Shown here: one piece after another, positions 1-8,176 of the stretch
How positions within the stretch are numbered: the stretch's first letter is position 1
Layout: every line of letters begins with the position of its first letter
Assembly: GCF_001902295.1 (NCBI RefSeq)
Contig: NZ_CP018335.1
Location: 1,860,001-1,924,000, forward strand
Source of the DNA: Clostridium kluyveri
Lineage (GTDB): Bacteria; Bacillota; Clostridia; Clostridiales; Clostridiaceae
DNA: 64,000 bases
Direction of reading: 5' to 3'
The notes under the pieces: model-generated
Databases searched by the model: none
What the model was told of the DNA's origin: nothing
Seen by the model: the letters and a program-made list of their open reading frames with translations, nothing else
Program-made: the position numbers and the translations under genes

Positions 1-197
1 ACATTCATATTTATCTCAGGTTTTTTTCAACTTTTGATTTAACCCACTTTATGCTCACAGTTAAGAGGTCTAATAAATAAATTTTAAGGTGAGTTAATAA
101 ATCTTCATTTTATCTACATAACTCTGCTATATACTATACACGAATAATAAAAATTAAAAAATTTGACATGTTTTAATATTGAAAAGAGGTGTTTAGT

Positions 198-440
198 TTG
201 GAATTCTTAGCAAATAACTGGTTCTACTTTTTAATATTTGGAGTAATGATATACATGATGTCCAAAGGAGGCGGATGCTGCGGAGGCGGGCATACAAATC
301 ATAATGGATACGGAGATTCTCATGAAGGTGGGTGCTGCGGAGGTGGGCATATGAATCATAAAAATATGAAGAAAGATTATGAAGAACACAGTGCAGAATA
401 TATTGAGAATTCAGTAGATATGGCACGAGATCCTGTGTAA
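198..440 (+). CDS. small Cys/His-rich membrane protein, apparently a truncated YHS-type metal protein
   Basis: An N-terminal hydrophobic segment (about residues 5-20) is followed by two copies of a GGGCCGGGH-type motif and several His residues, a likely metal-binding tail. The protein ends MARDPV. In YHS-domain metal proteins the corresponding motif is DPVCGM, so the frame stops exactly where the first YHS cysteine should be, and the next codons read G-I. I infer loss of a C-terminal YHS domain. A GTG at 189 is possible, but AGAGGTG at 185-191 is correctly spaced for the TTG at 198. The next gene, a SHOCT protein, is 66 bp downstream and probably co-transcribed. Confidence 0.6.
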   Translation: MEFLANNWFYFLIFGVMIYMMSKGGGCCGGGHTNHNGYGDSHEGGCCGGGHMNHKNMKKDYEEHSAEYIENSVDMARDPV

Positions 441-506
441 GGCATTTTATTTGTAAAAATAGATAAGTATATAGATTGAACAAGAATTTTAGGAGGAGAG
501 ATTAAT

Positions 507-743
507 ATGATGCACGGATATTGGGGATGGGGAATGATGTCTATGATGATTGTATGTTTTTTACTTATAATCGCTATAGTAGTATTTTTCATGAGATCAT
601 TTAATGGTAGAAGCGATTACCGACGTGATAAGGAACCAATTGAAATATTGAACGAAAAATTAGCATCCGGTGAAATAGGTGAAGAAGAATATAAAAGAAA
701 AAAGCAAATATTAACTGAAAAATATGACATTTCTAAGAATTAA
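507..743 (+). CDS. SHOCT-domain small membrane protein
   Basis: This 78-residue protein has one N-terminal transmembrane segment (about residues 9-30) after a Met/Trp/Gly-rich start. Its C-terminal helical unit (EILNEKLASGEIGEEEYKRK) is a textbook SHOCT (short C-terminal) motif, with the pattern LxxRxAxGEIxxEEYxxxK. The ribosome binding site AGGAGGAG at 491-498 fixes the ATG start. SHOCT modules are membrane-associated and often accompany metal or stress proteins; no enzymatic role is known. It follows the Cys/His-rich small membrane protein and may share its transcript. Confidence 0.8.
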   Translation: MMHGYWGWGMMSMMIVCFLLIIAIVVFFMRSFNGRSDYRRDKEPIEILNEKLASGEIGEEEYKRKKQILTEKYDISKN

Positions 744-997
744 TTGTATCAATCTAGGTTAAGGCTGTCGGCAAGAATTTCAACAACAGCATTTTCATTT
801 TTTGTATATTAGAGCATTTGAAATATCATATATATAATGTTAATAAATTAAAAATATTATATAAAATATATATTTATTAATTAAATCCATTCGATAATTT
901 AGTTGATATACACTTCAAACAAAGGTTTTTAAGCTGGCTTCTTAAGAACAAGGAAAGAAACCTAATAAAAAATGAAGTGATTTTTTGGAGGGTGATT

Positions 998-1603
998 ATG
1001 ACAGGAAAGACACATGCAGCGGTGGGACTTTGCGGAGCGGCGTTTTTATTAGTTCCTAAAACAAGTATAGAAACTTCTATTATAGGTTTGGGTTTTGTGG
1101 TATTGGGATCATATGCCACAGATGCAGATTTGAAAATGTCTAAAGCAGGCCATGTTATAAGTGATATTATACATATGGCTATTTTGTTGTTAGGATTATA
1201 TTTGGCGGATACATATCTGTTTCATTACAATGTTATAAATTTAATAAGTAAAAATATGCCCGGGCCGCTGAAAATAATAGGTATTATATTTATAATTGGC
1301 TCAATAGTTTTGGGAAGAATAACAGGTCATAGAAAATATATGCACAGCTTATTAGGCTTTATGACCATGACTATGGGAGTATGGCTCATTGCAGGGGAGT
1401 TTGCCGTTTGGTTTGCACTTGGATATGCACTGCATATGTTATTTGATTTATTAAATGAAAAGCCAGAATATCTATTATTTCCATTACCTGTGGGAGGTTT
1501 CTGCTTTTCACTGGTCAGTTCTAGAGGTGCGGCAAATACTATGATATCTATTATTAGTTATACTGCTTTTTTGTTTAAAATAGCATACATATGTATAACT
1601 TAA
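998..1603 (+). CDS. YdjM/DUF457-like membrane-bound metal-dependent hydrolase family protein
   Basis: The protein has about 201 residues from the ATG at 998, which is preceded by GGAGGGTG at 986-993; a GTG at 977 would add seven residues with no ribosome binding site. It starts MTGKTHAAVG, and later shows a Gly-Ser-Tyr-Ala-Thr-Asp-Ala-Asp segment, GHRKYMHSLLG and HMLFDLL. The ordered His/Asp residues (H near 6, D near 40, the HRxxxHS motif, and HxxxD) are the metal-ligand pattern of the YdjM (DUF457) family. Four to five hydrophobic segments place it in the membrane. Substrate is unknown for the family. A terminator-like hairpin follows. Confidence 0.75.
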   Translation: MTGKTHAAVGLCGAAFLLVPKTSIETSIIGLGFVVLGSYATDADLKMSKAGHVISDIIHMAILLLGLYLADTYLFHYNVINLISKNMPGPLKIIGIIFIIGSIVLGRITGHRKYMHSLLGFMTMTMGVWLIAGEFAVWFALGYALHMLFDLLNEKPEYLLFPLPVGGFCFSLVSSRGAANTMISIISYTAFLFKIAYICIT

Positions 1604-1633
1604 AACATTTTTATAAGCATTTTTAAACAGAAC

Positions 1634-1680
1634 AGGCAGCTTACCTTGTGGGTCAGCTGTCTATTTTGTGTTTGTTTTTT
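1634..1680 (+). terminator. rho-independent-type terminator after the YdjM-like gene
   Basis: GGCAGCT at 1635-1641 pairs with AGCTGTC at 1655-1661, with further ACC/GGT pairing inside, and is followed by TATTTTGTGTTTGTTTTTT. A hairpin with the same stem ends and the same AGCTGTCTATTTTG exit occurs at 45665-45698, so it is a recurrent terminator sequence in this genome. Confidence 0.7.
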
Positions 1681-1715
1681 GAAAGACAAAAGATTAGTAT
1701 TTTGTTATTAAGTGA

Positions 1716-1769
1716 TTCAGAGGTTCAGGTGGAGTTTGCTATAGAGAAATGCTTATTTCTACCTTTGAA
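1716..1769 (+). repeat. dispersed hairpin repeat, copy 1 of 4
   Basis: GGTTCAGGTGGAGTTTGCT at 1722-1740 is followed by the small stem AGAAAT...ATTTCT and then ACCTTTGAA, which pairs imperfectly with the TTCAGAGG at 1716. Related elements lie at 24124, 57473 (minus strand) and 60397, each downstream of a gene. The rest of the 1604-2049 gap holds a direct repeat of ATATCACTATATAAC (about 1815-1849) and the promoter region described separately. Confidence 0.6.
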
Positions 1770-1910
1770 AAAATGAAGTATTAGTAATTCTGGCCTTCGG
1801 ATTAGAGTGAAATTATATCACTATATAACAAAATCATATCACTATATAACGCATAATTGTCTTTAAAATATAGTTGAAGTTTTGATAATATAAGGCATTA
1901 TAGCAATATC

Positions 1911-1992
1911 TAATTTTAAAGTTATATACACAGGGGCATATTGTTCTTGTACTTGTTATCCCATAAAATATGGATAGATAATAATTTTCATT
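1911..1992 (+). promoter_or_regulatory. duplicated promoter/operator upstream of the CWB2 gene, with Fur-like box
   Basis: TTGTTC at 1941-1946 and TAAAAT at 1964-1969, 17 bp apart, make a plausible sigma-A promoter. AGATAATAATTTTCA at 1976-1990 matches 12 of 14 fixed positions of the 7-1-7 Fur consensus TGATAATnATTATCA and would cover the start of transcription. The block aligns without gaps to 22501-22582 upstream of the MATE gene, with blocks 1961-1991 and 22551-22581 differing at only one base. Fur control is inference; the duplication is directly visible. Confidence 0.55.
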
Positions 1993-2049
1993 TAATAATT
2001 TTTTGAAAAAATTATTTTGCACTAACAATATAATTTAGGGGGGAGCTAC

Positions 2050-4857
2050 ATGAAAGAAAAAGGTAAAAAAACTTTATCTGTTTACAGTATAATGTTACTA
2101 TTGGTATTTAGTTTTATATTCTCGATAAATGTAAAAGCTGAAAATTCATCATCAATAGGTATAAACAGGATAGGAGGAGCAGATAGATATGAAACAGCTG
2201 TAAAAATTGCCCAAGCAGGCTGGCAGTCATCTGATTATGCAATATTGGCAAACGGAGAGAATTATCCAGATGCCCTTTGTGCCGTTCCTTTAGCAAAAAC
2301 TAAGGATGCTCCGGTGCTTCTGACCACAGGAAGTAATTTGAACCAGGATTCACTGAATAAGATGAAAGAGCTAAAAGTTAAGCACGTAATTGTAGTTGGC
2401 GGAAAAGGAGCAATATCGGACAATATTATAAGTGACATAAAATCACAGGGCATATCTGATGTAGAAAGAATAGGTGGACAAAATAGATATGAAACTTCCG
2501 TAAAAATAGCTGAAAAGCTAGGGACTGTTACTAAGGCGGTTGTTACCAGCGGGGAGGGATATGCAGATGCACTTTCAGCATGTACTGCTGCGGCTATAGA
2601 GAAAATGCCAATACTTTTAACAAAGAATACCGATTTACCAGATGTAACAGCAGATTACATAAAATCAAATCCTCAAATAACCACAACTTATATAATAGGA
2701 GGAACGGGTTCTATAAGTACTTCTGTTGATAATGAACTTCAATATCAAAAGAGAATTTATGGTCTTGACAGATATGAAACAAATGCCGCAGTATTAAATG
2801 AATTTGCTTCAGATTTTGACTTCAAAAATGTTTATCTGGCACTGGGAAATGGAGCTACAGGCAGTGAATTTGCAGATGCCCTTACTGGGGGAGCTCTAGC
2901 AGCTAAAATGAAAAGTCCTCTTGTAATAACAGGAAAAACTTTGAGTTCTGCTACAGAGAAATTTATTAAAGAAAAAATCTATAAAGACTGCAATCTTACA
3001 GTAATAGGTGGAACAGCTAATATATCTGATTCGCTGGCTCAACAAATTAGGGATTCCTCTGGGGCTTCTGAAACCTCTGAATCACCTACAGGCGGCAGCA
3101 GTAGTGGTGGAGGATCTGGAAGTTCAAGTTATAAAAATATTACTTCAGCAGTAAAAGAATATTCTTCCTATAAAGATATTGTAAGCAGTATAAACAATGG
3201 TGAATATTTTAAATTAGAAGATGATAATTCTGACACCATGAACCTACAATTAAAAAAAGATAATGTAAATCCCATTCAAGGTGTATTTCAAAATGCTGTG
3301 GATGTATATACTAGTACAGGGACTGTAGATGAACAACAGATAAGATATGATGTAGAAAAAGTAAATGAGGAATGGGATGTAATATATGGAAAAAATATTA
3401 CCGTAAAAATTGGAGAAGATACTAAAAGTTTAAGTGCTTTTTTTGGAAGTTTAGGCTCCAAATATTTTGATAGTAATGGTAAATTAAATGCAGATATAAT
3501 AGTAGAACAGGTAAATAAAAAGCTTGGAAGTGATTATGATTACGATGATTTTAGGACAAATTTAATTGAAGGTATAAAAAACTATTTTGATAATAATTCA
3601 TCATTAGAGAAGAATTCATTGCAACTTAAGATTATGGGATTGAAAGTAAATAGCATTAAAAAAGGTACATCTACTTTGTATACTTCTACTTCTTATGGAA
3701 AAGATGCTTTAAATAAATTGATAGATATATTAATACCATCTGCAGATACAGATATTACTGGAGTGTATACTATTTATATAGAAGGAAATAACTATATAAA
3801 AATTGATGTTAAAAATGCAGATACTGCGCAACCCGTAAAAATGGCAATGGATATTAACTATTATTTTGTAGAGAATTCAGAAGGGAAACTGGAAGTGTTT
3901 AATACATCAGATGGACAGGGAGTTAGTGTTAAATCAGGCAGTAAGGTTTATGTACCGATGTTTGATAAAACCATTGACATACCTGGGGAAGGCGGATTGT
4001 TACAAGAACAGATAGATTGGATGACCAATAAAGAATTTTATACTTTTACTGGAAGGGAAACTTCAGATAACTCTATGATTAAATCCATAAATCTCACAGA
4101 GGAAGACCCTGCTAAGTTTAATGAAGCGTATCCTGATGGGGATTTTAAAGCTCCGGTTCATTGTTTTGTAATAGAACTTAATGATACAGTGCCAACAGAT
4201 GGTGCTCCAGTAACTTTCGATGCTGATTTTCAGGCCACAGAAGAAGGATTAAAAGGATATAATGATCTAAATGGGGAAACAGAAGGATTGGCTTCCAGTA
4301 TTAATTTTATATTCCAGGGCAAGCTTAATATAGCTTCTGCAGCACAACCTGTAAAAATGGCAATGGATATTAACTATTATTTTGTAGAGAATTCAGAAGG
4401 GAAACTGGAAGTGTTTAATACATCAGATGGACAGGGAGTTAGTGTTAAATCAGGCAGTAAGGTTTATGTACCGATGTTTGATAAAACCATTGACATACCT
4501 GGGGAAGGCGGATTGTTACAAGAACAGATAGATTGGATGACCAATAAAGAATTTTATACTTTTACTGGAAGGGAAACTTCAGATAACTCTATGATTAAAT
4601 CCATAAATCTCACAGAGGAAGACCCTGCTAAGTTTAATGAAGCGTATCCTGATGGGGATTTTAAAGCTCCGGTTCATTGTTTTGTAATAGAACTTAATGA
4701 TACAGTGCCAACAGATGGTGCTGCAGTAACTTTCGATGCTGACTTTCAAGCCACAGAAGAAGGACTAAAAGGATATAATGATCTAAATGGGGAAACAGAA
4801 GGATTGGCTTCCAGTATTAATTTTATATTCCAGGGTAAGCTTAATATAATTGATTAA
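2050..4857 (+). CDS. secreted cell-wall protein with three CWB2 repeats and a tandemly duplicated C-terminal domain
   Basis: A 935-residue protein with a Gram-positive signal peptide (residues 1-30, cut near VKA). Three CWB2 (putative cell-wall-binding repeat 2) units start near residues 37, 138 and 230, each with an RIGGxxRYET-like signature (third copy RIYGLDRYET). They are known in clostridial Cwp proteins to anchor to wall polymers. A Ser/Gly linker (about 345-365) leads to a unique domain (about 370-592) and then two almost identical 172-residue units (about 593-764 and 765-935). The function of the C-terminal units is not recognised. The start is fixed by GGGGGGAG at 2038-2045. It has its own promoter with a Fur-like box and ends at a hairpin, so it is probably monocistronic. 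Confidence 0.9.
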   Translation: MKEKGKKTLSVYSIMLLLVFSFIFSINVKAENSSSIGINRIGGADRYETAVKIAQAGWQSSDYAILANGENYPDALCAVPLAKTKDAPVLLTTGSNLNQDSLNKMKELKVKHVIVVGGKGAISDNIISDIKSQGISDVERIGGQNRYETSVKIAEKLGTVTKAVVTSGEGYADALSACTAAAIEKMPILLTKNTDLPDVTADYIKSNPQITTTYIIGGTGSISTSVDNELQYQKRIYGLDRYETNAAVLNEFASDFDFKNVYLALGNGATGSEFADALTGGALAAKMKSPLVITGKTLSSATEKFIKEKIYKDCNLTVIGGTANISDSLAQQIRDSSGASETSESPTGGSSSGGGSGSSSYKNITSAVKEYSSYKDIVSSINNGEYFKLEDDNSDTMNLQLKKDNVNPIQGVFQNAVDVYTSTGTVDEQQIRYDVEKVNEEWDVIYGKNITVKIGEDTKSLSAFFGSLGSKYFDSNGKLNADIIVEQVNKKLGSDYDYDDFRTNLIEGIKNYFDNNSSLEKNSLQLKIMGLKVNSIKKGTSTLYTSTSYGKDALNKLIDILIPSADTDITGVYTIYIEGNNYIKIDVKNADTAQPVKMAMDINYYFVENSEGKLEVFNTSDGQGVSVKSGSKVYVPMFDKTIDIPGEGGLLQEQIDWMTNKEFYTFTGRETSDNSMIKSINLTEEDPAKFNEAYPDGDFKAPVHCFVIELNDTVPTDGAPVTFDADFQATEEGLKGYNDLNGETEGLASSINFIFQGKLNIASAAQPVKMAMDINYYFVENSEGKLEVFNTSDGQGVSVKSGSKVYVPMFDKTIDIPGEGGLLQEQIDWMTNKEFYTFTGRETSDNSMIKSINLTEEDPAKFNEAYPDGDFKAPVHCFVIELNDTVPTDGAAVTFDADFQATEEGLKGYNDLNGETEGLASSINFIFQGKLNIID
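3826..4857 (+). repeat. 516-bp in-frame tandem duplication inside the CWB2 gene
   Basis: Copy 1 is 3826-4341 and copy 2 is 4342-4857, each exactly 172 codons beginning with a Gln-Pro-Val-Lys-Met-Ala-Met-Asp stretch. The copies differ at only a handful of bases (for example GCTCCA versus GCTGCA, GATTTTCAG versus GACTTTCAA), so the duplication is recent or kept homogeneous by recombination. Confidence 0.95.
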
Positions 4858-4873
4858 ATATTTATAGAAAATT

Positions 4874-4947
4874 TTTAGGCGTATTTTAAAGATCTATTTT
4901 ACATTTTTTAAAATCTTAAGTATCGTGAATTTCTAAATACGCCTAAA
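4874..4947 (+). terminator. long hairpin after the CWB2 gene
   Basis: TTTAGGCGTATTT (4874-4886) is the exact reverse complement of AAATACGCCTAAA (4935-4947), with a 48-nt loop that can itself pair partly (AAGATC...AATCTT). A T-rich stretch follows. It probably terminates the CWB2 transcript and separates it from the alcohol dehydrogenase. Confidence 0.6.
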
Positions 4948-5032
4948 GTTATAGAATGTGTCTTTTTATATATTTATAATTGTAGTTTTTGAATTTTGAG
5001 ATTTAAAATTTAAATTAAAGGGGAAATTATCT

Positions 5033-6202
5033 ATGAAAATTAACTTTGCAGCACCTAATAATGTAATATTAGAAAATAATGCTGTAAATAATATTGCTGC
5101 AGTTGTAAAACAGAAAAATGCAAAAAAGATTCTGTGTGTTTTTGGAGAAAGAATTAAAGCGACTGGTATTTCTGATATGATTATTGATACTTTAAAAAGC
5201 GAAAACGTAGATGTAATAACTTATGAGGGAGTAATTTCAGAACCTCCTAAATACATAGTAAAAGAAATTTATGAATTAGGCAGAGAAAAGCATATAGATG
5301 TCATAATAGCAATTGGAGGCGGAAGTACTATTGATGCAGCTAAAGCCGCGAATTTAATGCTAACTAATAATATGAATATAGAGGATATGTTGTTATATAA
5401 GAAGATAATTAAAAATAAAGGCAAATTTTTTATTGCAGTTCCTACTACAGCTGGTACAGGAAGTGAAGTAACTGGTGCAGCTGTTATAACTGATGAAAAA
5501 CTAAAGAAAAAATTAATTCTAATTTCAAATTTTATAGTTCCAGATTTGGCCATAATTGATCCCATTTTAACATTAAAATTACCTAAAGATATAACTGTAT
5601 CTACAGGTATAGATGTGTTTTCACATGCTTATGAAGCGTATACAAGCAGTAATGCTAATGATATGTCAGATACTCTAGCACTAAGAGCATTTAAAATTGT
5701 AGTGGATACATTACCCCAACTTGTTGATGATTTAAATAATGAAATTTTTAGAGAAAAAATGAGTTATGCGAGCATGTTGGCTGGCCTAGCTTTAAATGGG
5801 GCAGGATCTGGTATGGGACATACCATAGCACATTCCATAGGTGCTAAATGGAATATAGCTCATGGGTATGCTTGTGCACTGGCATCGCCGGAATCTATTA
5901 AAAACTTGGCCTTGTATATCCCACATAAAGCAGAAAAATTACTATATATACTGAATGACAGTACACAATATGAATCCTTGGGAGAAGAATTAAGTGAACA
6001 ATTTATGAAGTTTAATGAAAAAGTAGGGGTACCTAACATTGAGGAATTAGGGATAGATTCCTCCAAAAATTTAGATATAATAAATTCTATAGCAGATGAT
6101 GTGATTAATATGACGGCTTTATTTGGAGGAGATATTACACAGATAGATAAAAACAAAATAATGGAACAATATTCATTAATATTAAATAGGATAATTTTTT
6201 AA
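5033..6202 (+). CDS. iron-containing (group III) alcohol dehydrogenase
   Basis: A 389-residue protein of normal length for Fe-ADHs, NAD(P)-dependent cytosolic enzymes that interconvert alcohols and aldehydes. The nucleotide-binding GGGSTIDAAKA lies near residue 98 and PTTAGTGSEVT near 139. The metal site lies in the C-terminal half: Asp at about 193, His at about 198 in DVFSHAYEA, His at about 262 in GMGHTIAHS, and His in WNIAHGYACA. Start ATG follows AAAGGGG at 5018-5023. It stands alone between a hairpin and the 49-bp palindrome. Relation to the reductive-release NRPS nearby is only possible, not shown. Confidence 0.9.
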   Translation: MKINFAAPNNVILENNAVNNIAAVVKQKNAKKILCVFGERIKATGISDMIIDTLKSENVDVITYEGVISEPPKYIVKEIYELGREKHIDVIIAIGGGSTIDAAKAANLMLTNNMNIEDMLLYKKIIKNKGKFFIAVPTTAGTGSEVTGAAVITDEKLKKKLILISNFIVPDLAIIDPILTLKLPKDITVSTGIDVFSHAYEAYTSSNANDMSDTLALRAFKIVVDTLPQLVDDLNNEIFREKMSYASMLAGLALNGAGSGMGHTIAHSIGAKWNIAHGYACALASPESIKNLALYIPHKAEKLLYILNDSTQYESLGEELSEQFMKFNEKVGVPNIEELGIDSSKNLDIINSIADDVINMTALFGGDITQIDKNKIMEQYSLILNRIIF

Positions 6203-6359
6203 ATTGATTTATCTAAATGGGGCAATTAGCCAATACTTCCATGTTATTCAAAGGTTTATTCAAAAAAGTGGTTTTATTATATTCAAAAATAAGGTAAAGT
6301 TGAAATATGTAGAAATATGTTGTATTATTTTACTTTACTGATAATATTTTCAGTGATAT

Positions 6360-6408
6360 AATTTAGCATGTATTGATAATGACATTCATTATCAATACAT
6401 GCTAAATT
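6360..6408. promoter_or_regulatory. 49-bp perfect palindrome with a Fur-box core
   Basis: Arms of 23 nt (6360-6382 and 6386-6408) are exact reverse complements around a 3-nt centre. The core GATAATGACATTCATTATC (6375-6393) matches 16 of 19 positions of the classical Fur box GATAATGATAATCATTATC. TTTATTTTTAC follows, so it could also act as a terminator for the alcohol dehydrogenase. The rest of the 6203-6594 gap is AT-rich with no gene that I can see. Two IS elements separate this site from biosynthetic locus 1. Confidence 0.5.
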
Positions 6409-6594
6409 TATTTTTACAAAAAGTAAATTTAAAGAATTAATTGGCGAATTGTCTTTTTAAATAAGCAGAAAGACCAACTATAATAAGTCAAGTACTTTTT
6501 AAAAAGAAGTTATATTAAGTTTATGATTTTAAAAACTGTATGACAAAAAGACTTGCACTGCTACAAGTTTGAAATGGTTATAATTGCAAAAAAA

Positions 6595-7779
6595 TTATGA
6601 GGTTTCTTTAATCTCATAAGGTTTATTGTTTTTTAGAACAGCATAAGTGATATGGCATAGTTTTCTGGAAACTGCACCAATACAGGTTAAATGATGTTTG
6701 CCTTCGACTCGTTTTTTCTGGTAGAAGGCATTTAAAACAGGATCATTGAATGCAGCTACTAACGCAGCCTGGAACAAAGCTTTACGCAAGTAAGGCGAAC
6801 CTCTTTTACTCATAACATTATGTATGTTTTCATATTCTCCTGATTGAGAAACAGAAGCATCAATACCAGCATAGGCAACGAGCTTTTTTGGTGAATCAAA
6901 TTTATTAATATCACCTATTTCACCTAGTATTGTGGCACCAGTAACAGGACCAATTCCTGGAATTGTTGTAATAGGTGATTCTAAAGAAACCATAAGTTTT
7001 TTGATTTCAGTTTCGGTATCTTTTACCTGCTGTTCAATGAAAGACATCTGCTCAATTAGAGCTTTTAGCTGGAAGGAGAAACTATCCTTGCAGAAGGTAA
7101 TACCAAAGGAATTGGAGGCAGTTGATTTTAACTTTTCAGCTTTTGCGTCACCTATTTTCTTGCGACTTAGTTCTGCAAGAAGTTGTGCCAGAGTATCAGC
7201 AGAAATAGATTCAAAATCGCTGGGTGAAGAGAACTGTAAAAGAATCTCTTTTGAGGTCTTACCAAATATGTTTGAAAAAATAGATTGATATTCAGGAAAT
7301 ACCTGATCAAGGACACAAATAATTTTTCGCTTTAAATCGGAAATGGATGATACTAAGTATCCACGGAATCTCGTTAAGGTTCTTAAGGAAAAAATGGTTT
7401 CATCAGAAAGCACTGTTTCAACAAAAGAGCCGTAGCGTATTAAGTCTGCGATTAAAATAGAGTCAATAGTGTCATTCTTTCTTTTACGGATTTCAGTACC
7501 TTTACGCCATCCATCTGTTTGAATTGGATTGATGACATGAATAAGGAAACCTTTATCGTATAAAAAAGAATAAACGGCTAACCAATAGTGCCCAGTTGCT
7601 TCCATACCAATTTCGAAATTAGCAGGATTATCAGAATGGCTGGTAAGCTTAGAAAATAAGGCTTCGCCACCCTCAGAAGTATTAGGAAAAGAAAATGCCT
7701 TGAATGCAATCTTACCTGCATCATCCATCATGGAAGCAACATGATTATTTTTACCAATATCAATACCTAAGTAAAACAT
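6595..7779 (-). CDS. IS110-family DEDD transposase (copy A)
   Basis: A 394-residue recombinase of typical IS110 length. The N-terminal RuvC-like DEDD domain begins LGIDIGKNNH (Asp near 6), with Glu in IGMEATGHYW near 60 and Asp residues in KRKNDTIDSILIADL near 103-111. The C-terminal Tnp_20 domain carries IPGIGPVTGA and MSKRGSPYLR, where the Ser supplies the catalytic nucleophile in this family. It is about half identical by eye to the broken copy at 52435. The non-coding stretch upstream (7780-7985) resembles the one upstream of that copy and is a candidate bridge RNA. The start follows AAAGGTG. Confidence 0.93.
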   Translation of the reverse strand: MFYLGIDIGKNNHVASMMDDAGKIAFKAFSFPNTSEGGEALFSKLTSHSDNPANFEIGMEATGHYWLAVYSFLYDKGFLIHVINPIQTDGWRKGTEIRKRKNDTIDSILIADLIRYGSFVETVLSDETIFSLRTLTRFRGYLVSSISDLKRKIICVLDQVFPEYQSIFSNIFGKTSKEILLQFSSPSDFESISADTLAQLLAELSRKKIGDAKAEKLKSTASNSFGITFCKDSFSFQLKALIEQMSFIEQQVKDTETEIKKLMVSLESPITTIPGIGPVTGATILGEIGDINKFDSPKKLVAYAGIDASVSQSGEYENIHNVMSKRGSPYLRKALFQAALVAAFNDPVLNAFYQKKRVEGKHHLTCIGAVSRKLCHITYAVLKNNKPYEIKETS

Positions 7780-7799
7780 AATATCACACCTTTAAAAGA

Positions 7800-7985
7800 G
7801 TATTTTAGATTGGGAATCCCCTTATCTAGTAAGCGTCACTACCTCGTGATAAATACGAAGAAATACCAAATGGTATTCAACATCCAACTCATTCGCGAAC
7901 TGCTTATTAGAAAGAGGTATCAGTCTTTCGAGTACGAGTTCTAAGACTCAAGGAGAAAGCGATAATCCTCTCAATCTAATAAAAC
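7800..7985 (-). ncRNA. candidate IS110 bridge RNA (left-end non-coding RNA), copy A
   Basis: Read on the minus strand this stretch shares an ordered set of blocks with 52225-52425: CCTTGA, AGACTG followed by TACCTC, TGGATGTTG (7879-7887), TTCTTCGTAT (about 7853-7862) and GGGGATTC...ATCTAAA (about 7806-7822). Blocks are conserved and segments between them differ, as expected for an RNA scaffold with variable guide loops. Established knowledge: IS110-group elements express a bridge RNA from the non-coding end upstream of the transposase. Exact ends and loops cannot be fixed by eye. Confidence 0.6.
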
Positions 7986-8110
7986 AATTATCTCTCAATT
8001 AGAGAGAAAACTAAAGAATAGGTTATAGGTTTTCCTAATGAAATAACCTAAATATATTATACGAGTATTCCTGTAATAAAGAGTTTTAGACTTTGAATGA
8101 AATAAAAAAA

Positions 8111-8170
8111 CCTGATATAAATATATTGTGTCACTTGCAAGAAGACAACAACAATCTATATCAGGAGGAA
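8111..8170 (+). promoter_or_regulatory. hairpin that overlaps the ribosome binding site of the second IS110 transposase
   Basis: CCTGATATA (8111-8119) is the exact reverse complement of TATATCAGG (8157-8165). The right arm runs into the Shine-Dalgarno AGGAGG (8163-8168) of the ATG at 8177, so the stem would hide part of it. Either it limits transposase translation or it marks a sub-terminal end structure of the element. Confidence 0.5.
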
Positions 8171-8176
8171 AACAAT

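Noticed and set aside
193..483. Minus-strand open frame opposite the Cys/His-rich gene
   Set aside because: It is a shadow of the plus-strand codons, with no ribosome binding site and no recognisable protein pattern.
1815..1849. Two copies of ATATCACTATATAAC as a CRISPR or operator array
   Set aside because: Only two short direct repeats 19 bp apart with no spacer structure or further copies.
8093..8176. N-terminal extension of the second IS110 transposase
   Set aside because: The added residues have no family similarity, no ribosome binding site, and form the hairpin that overlaps the real Shine-Dalgarno.
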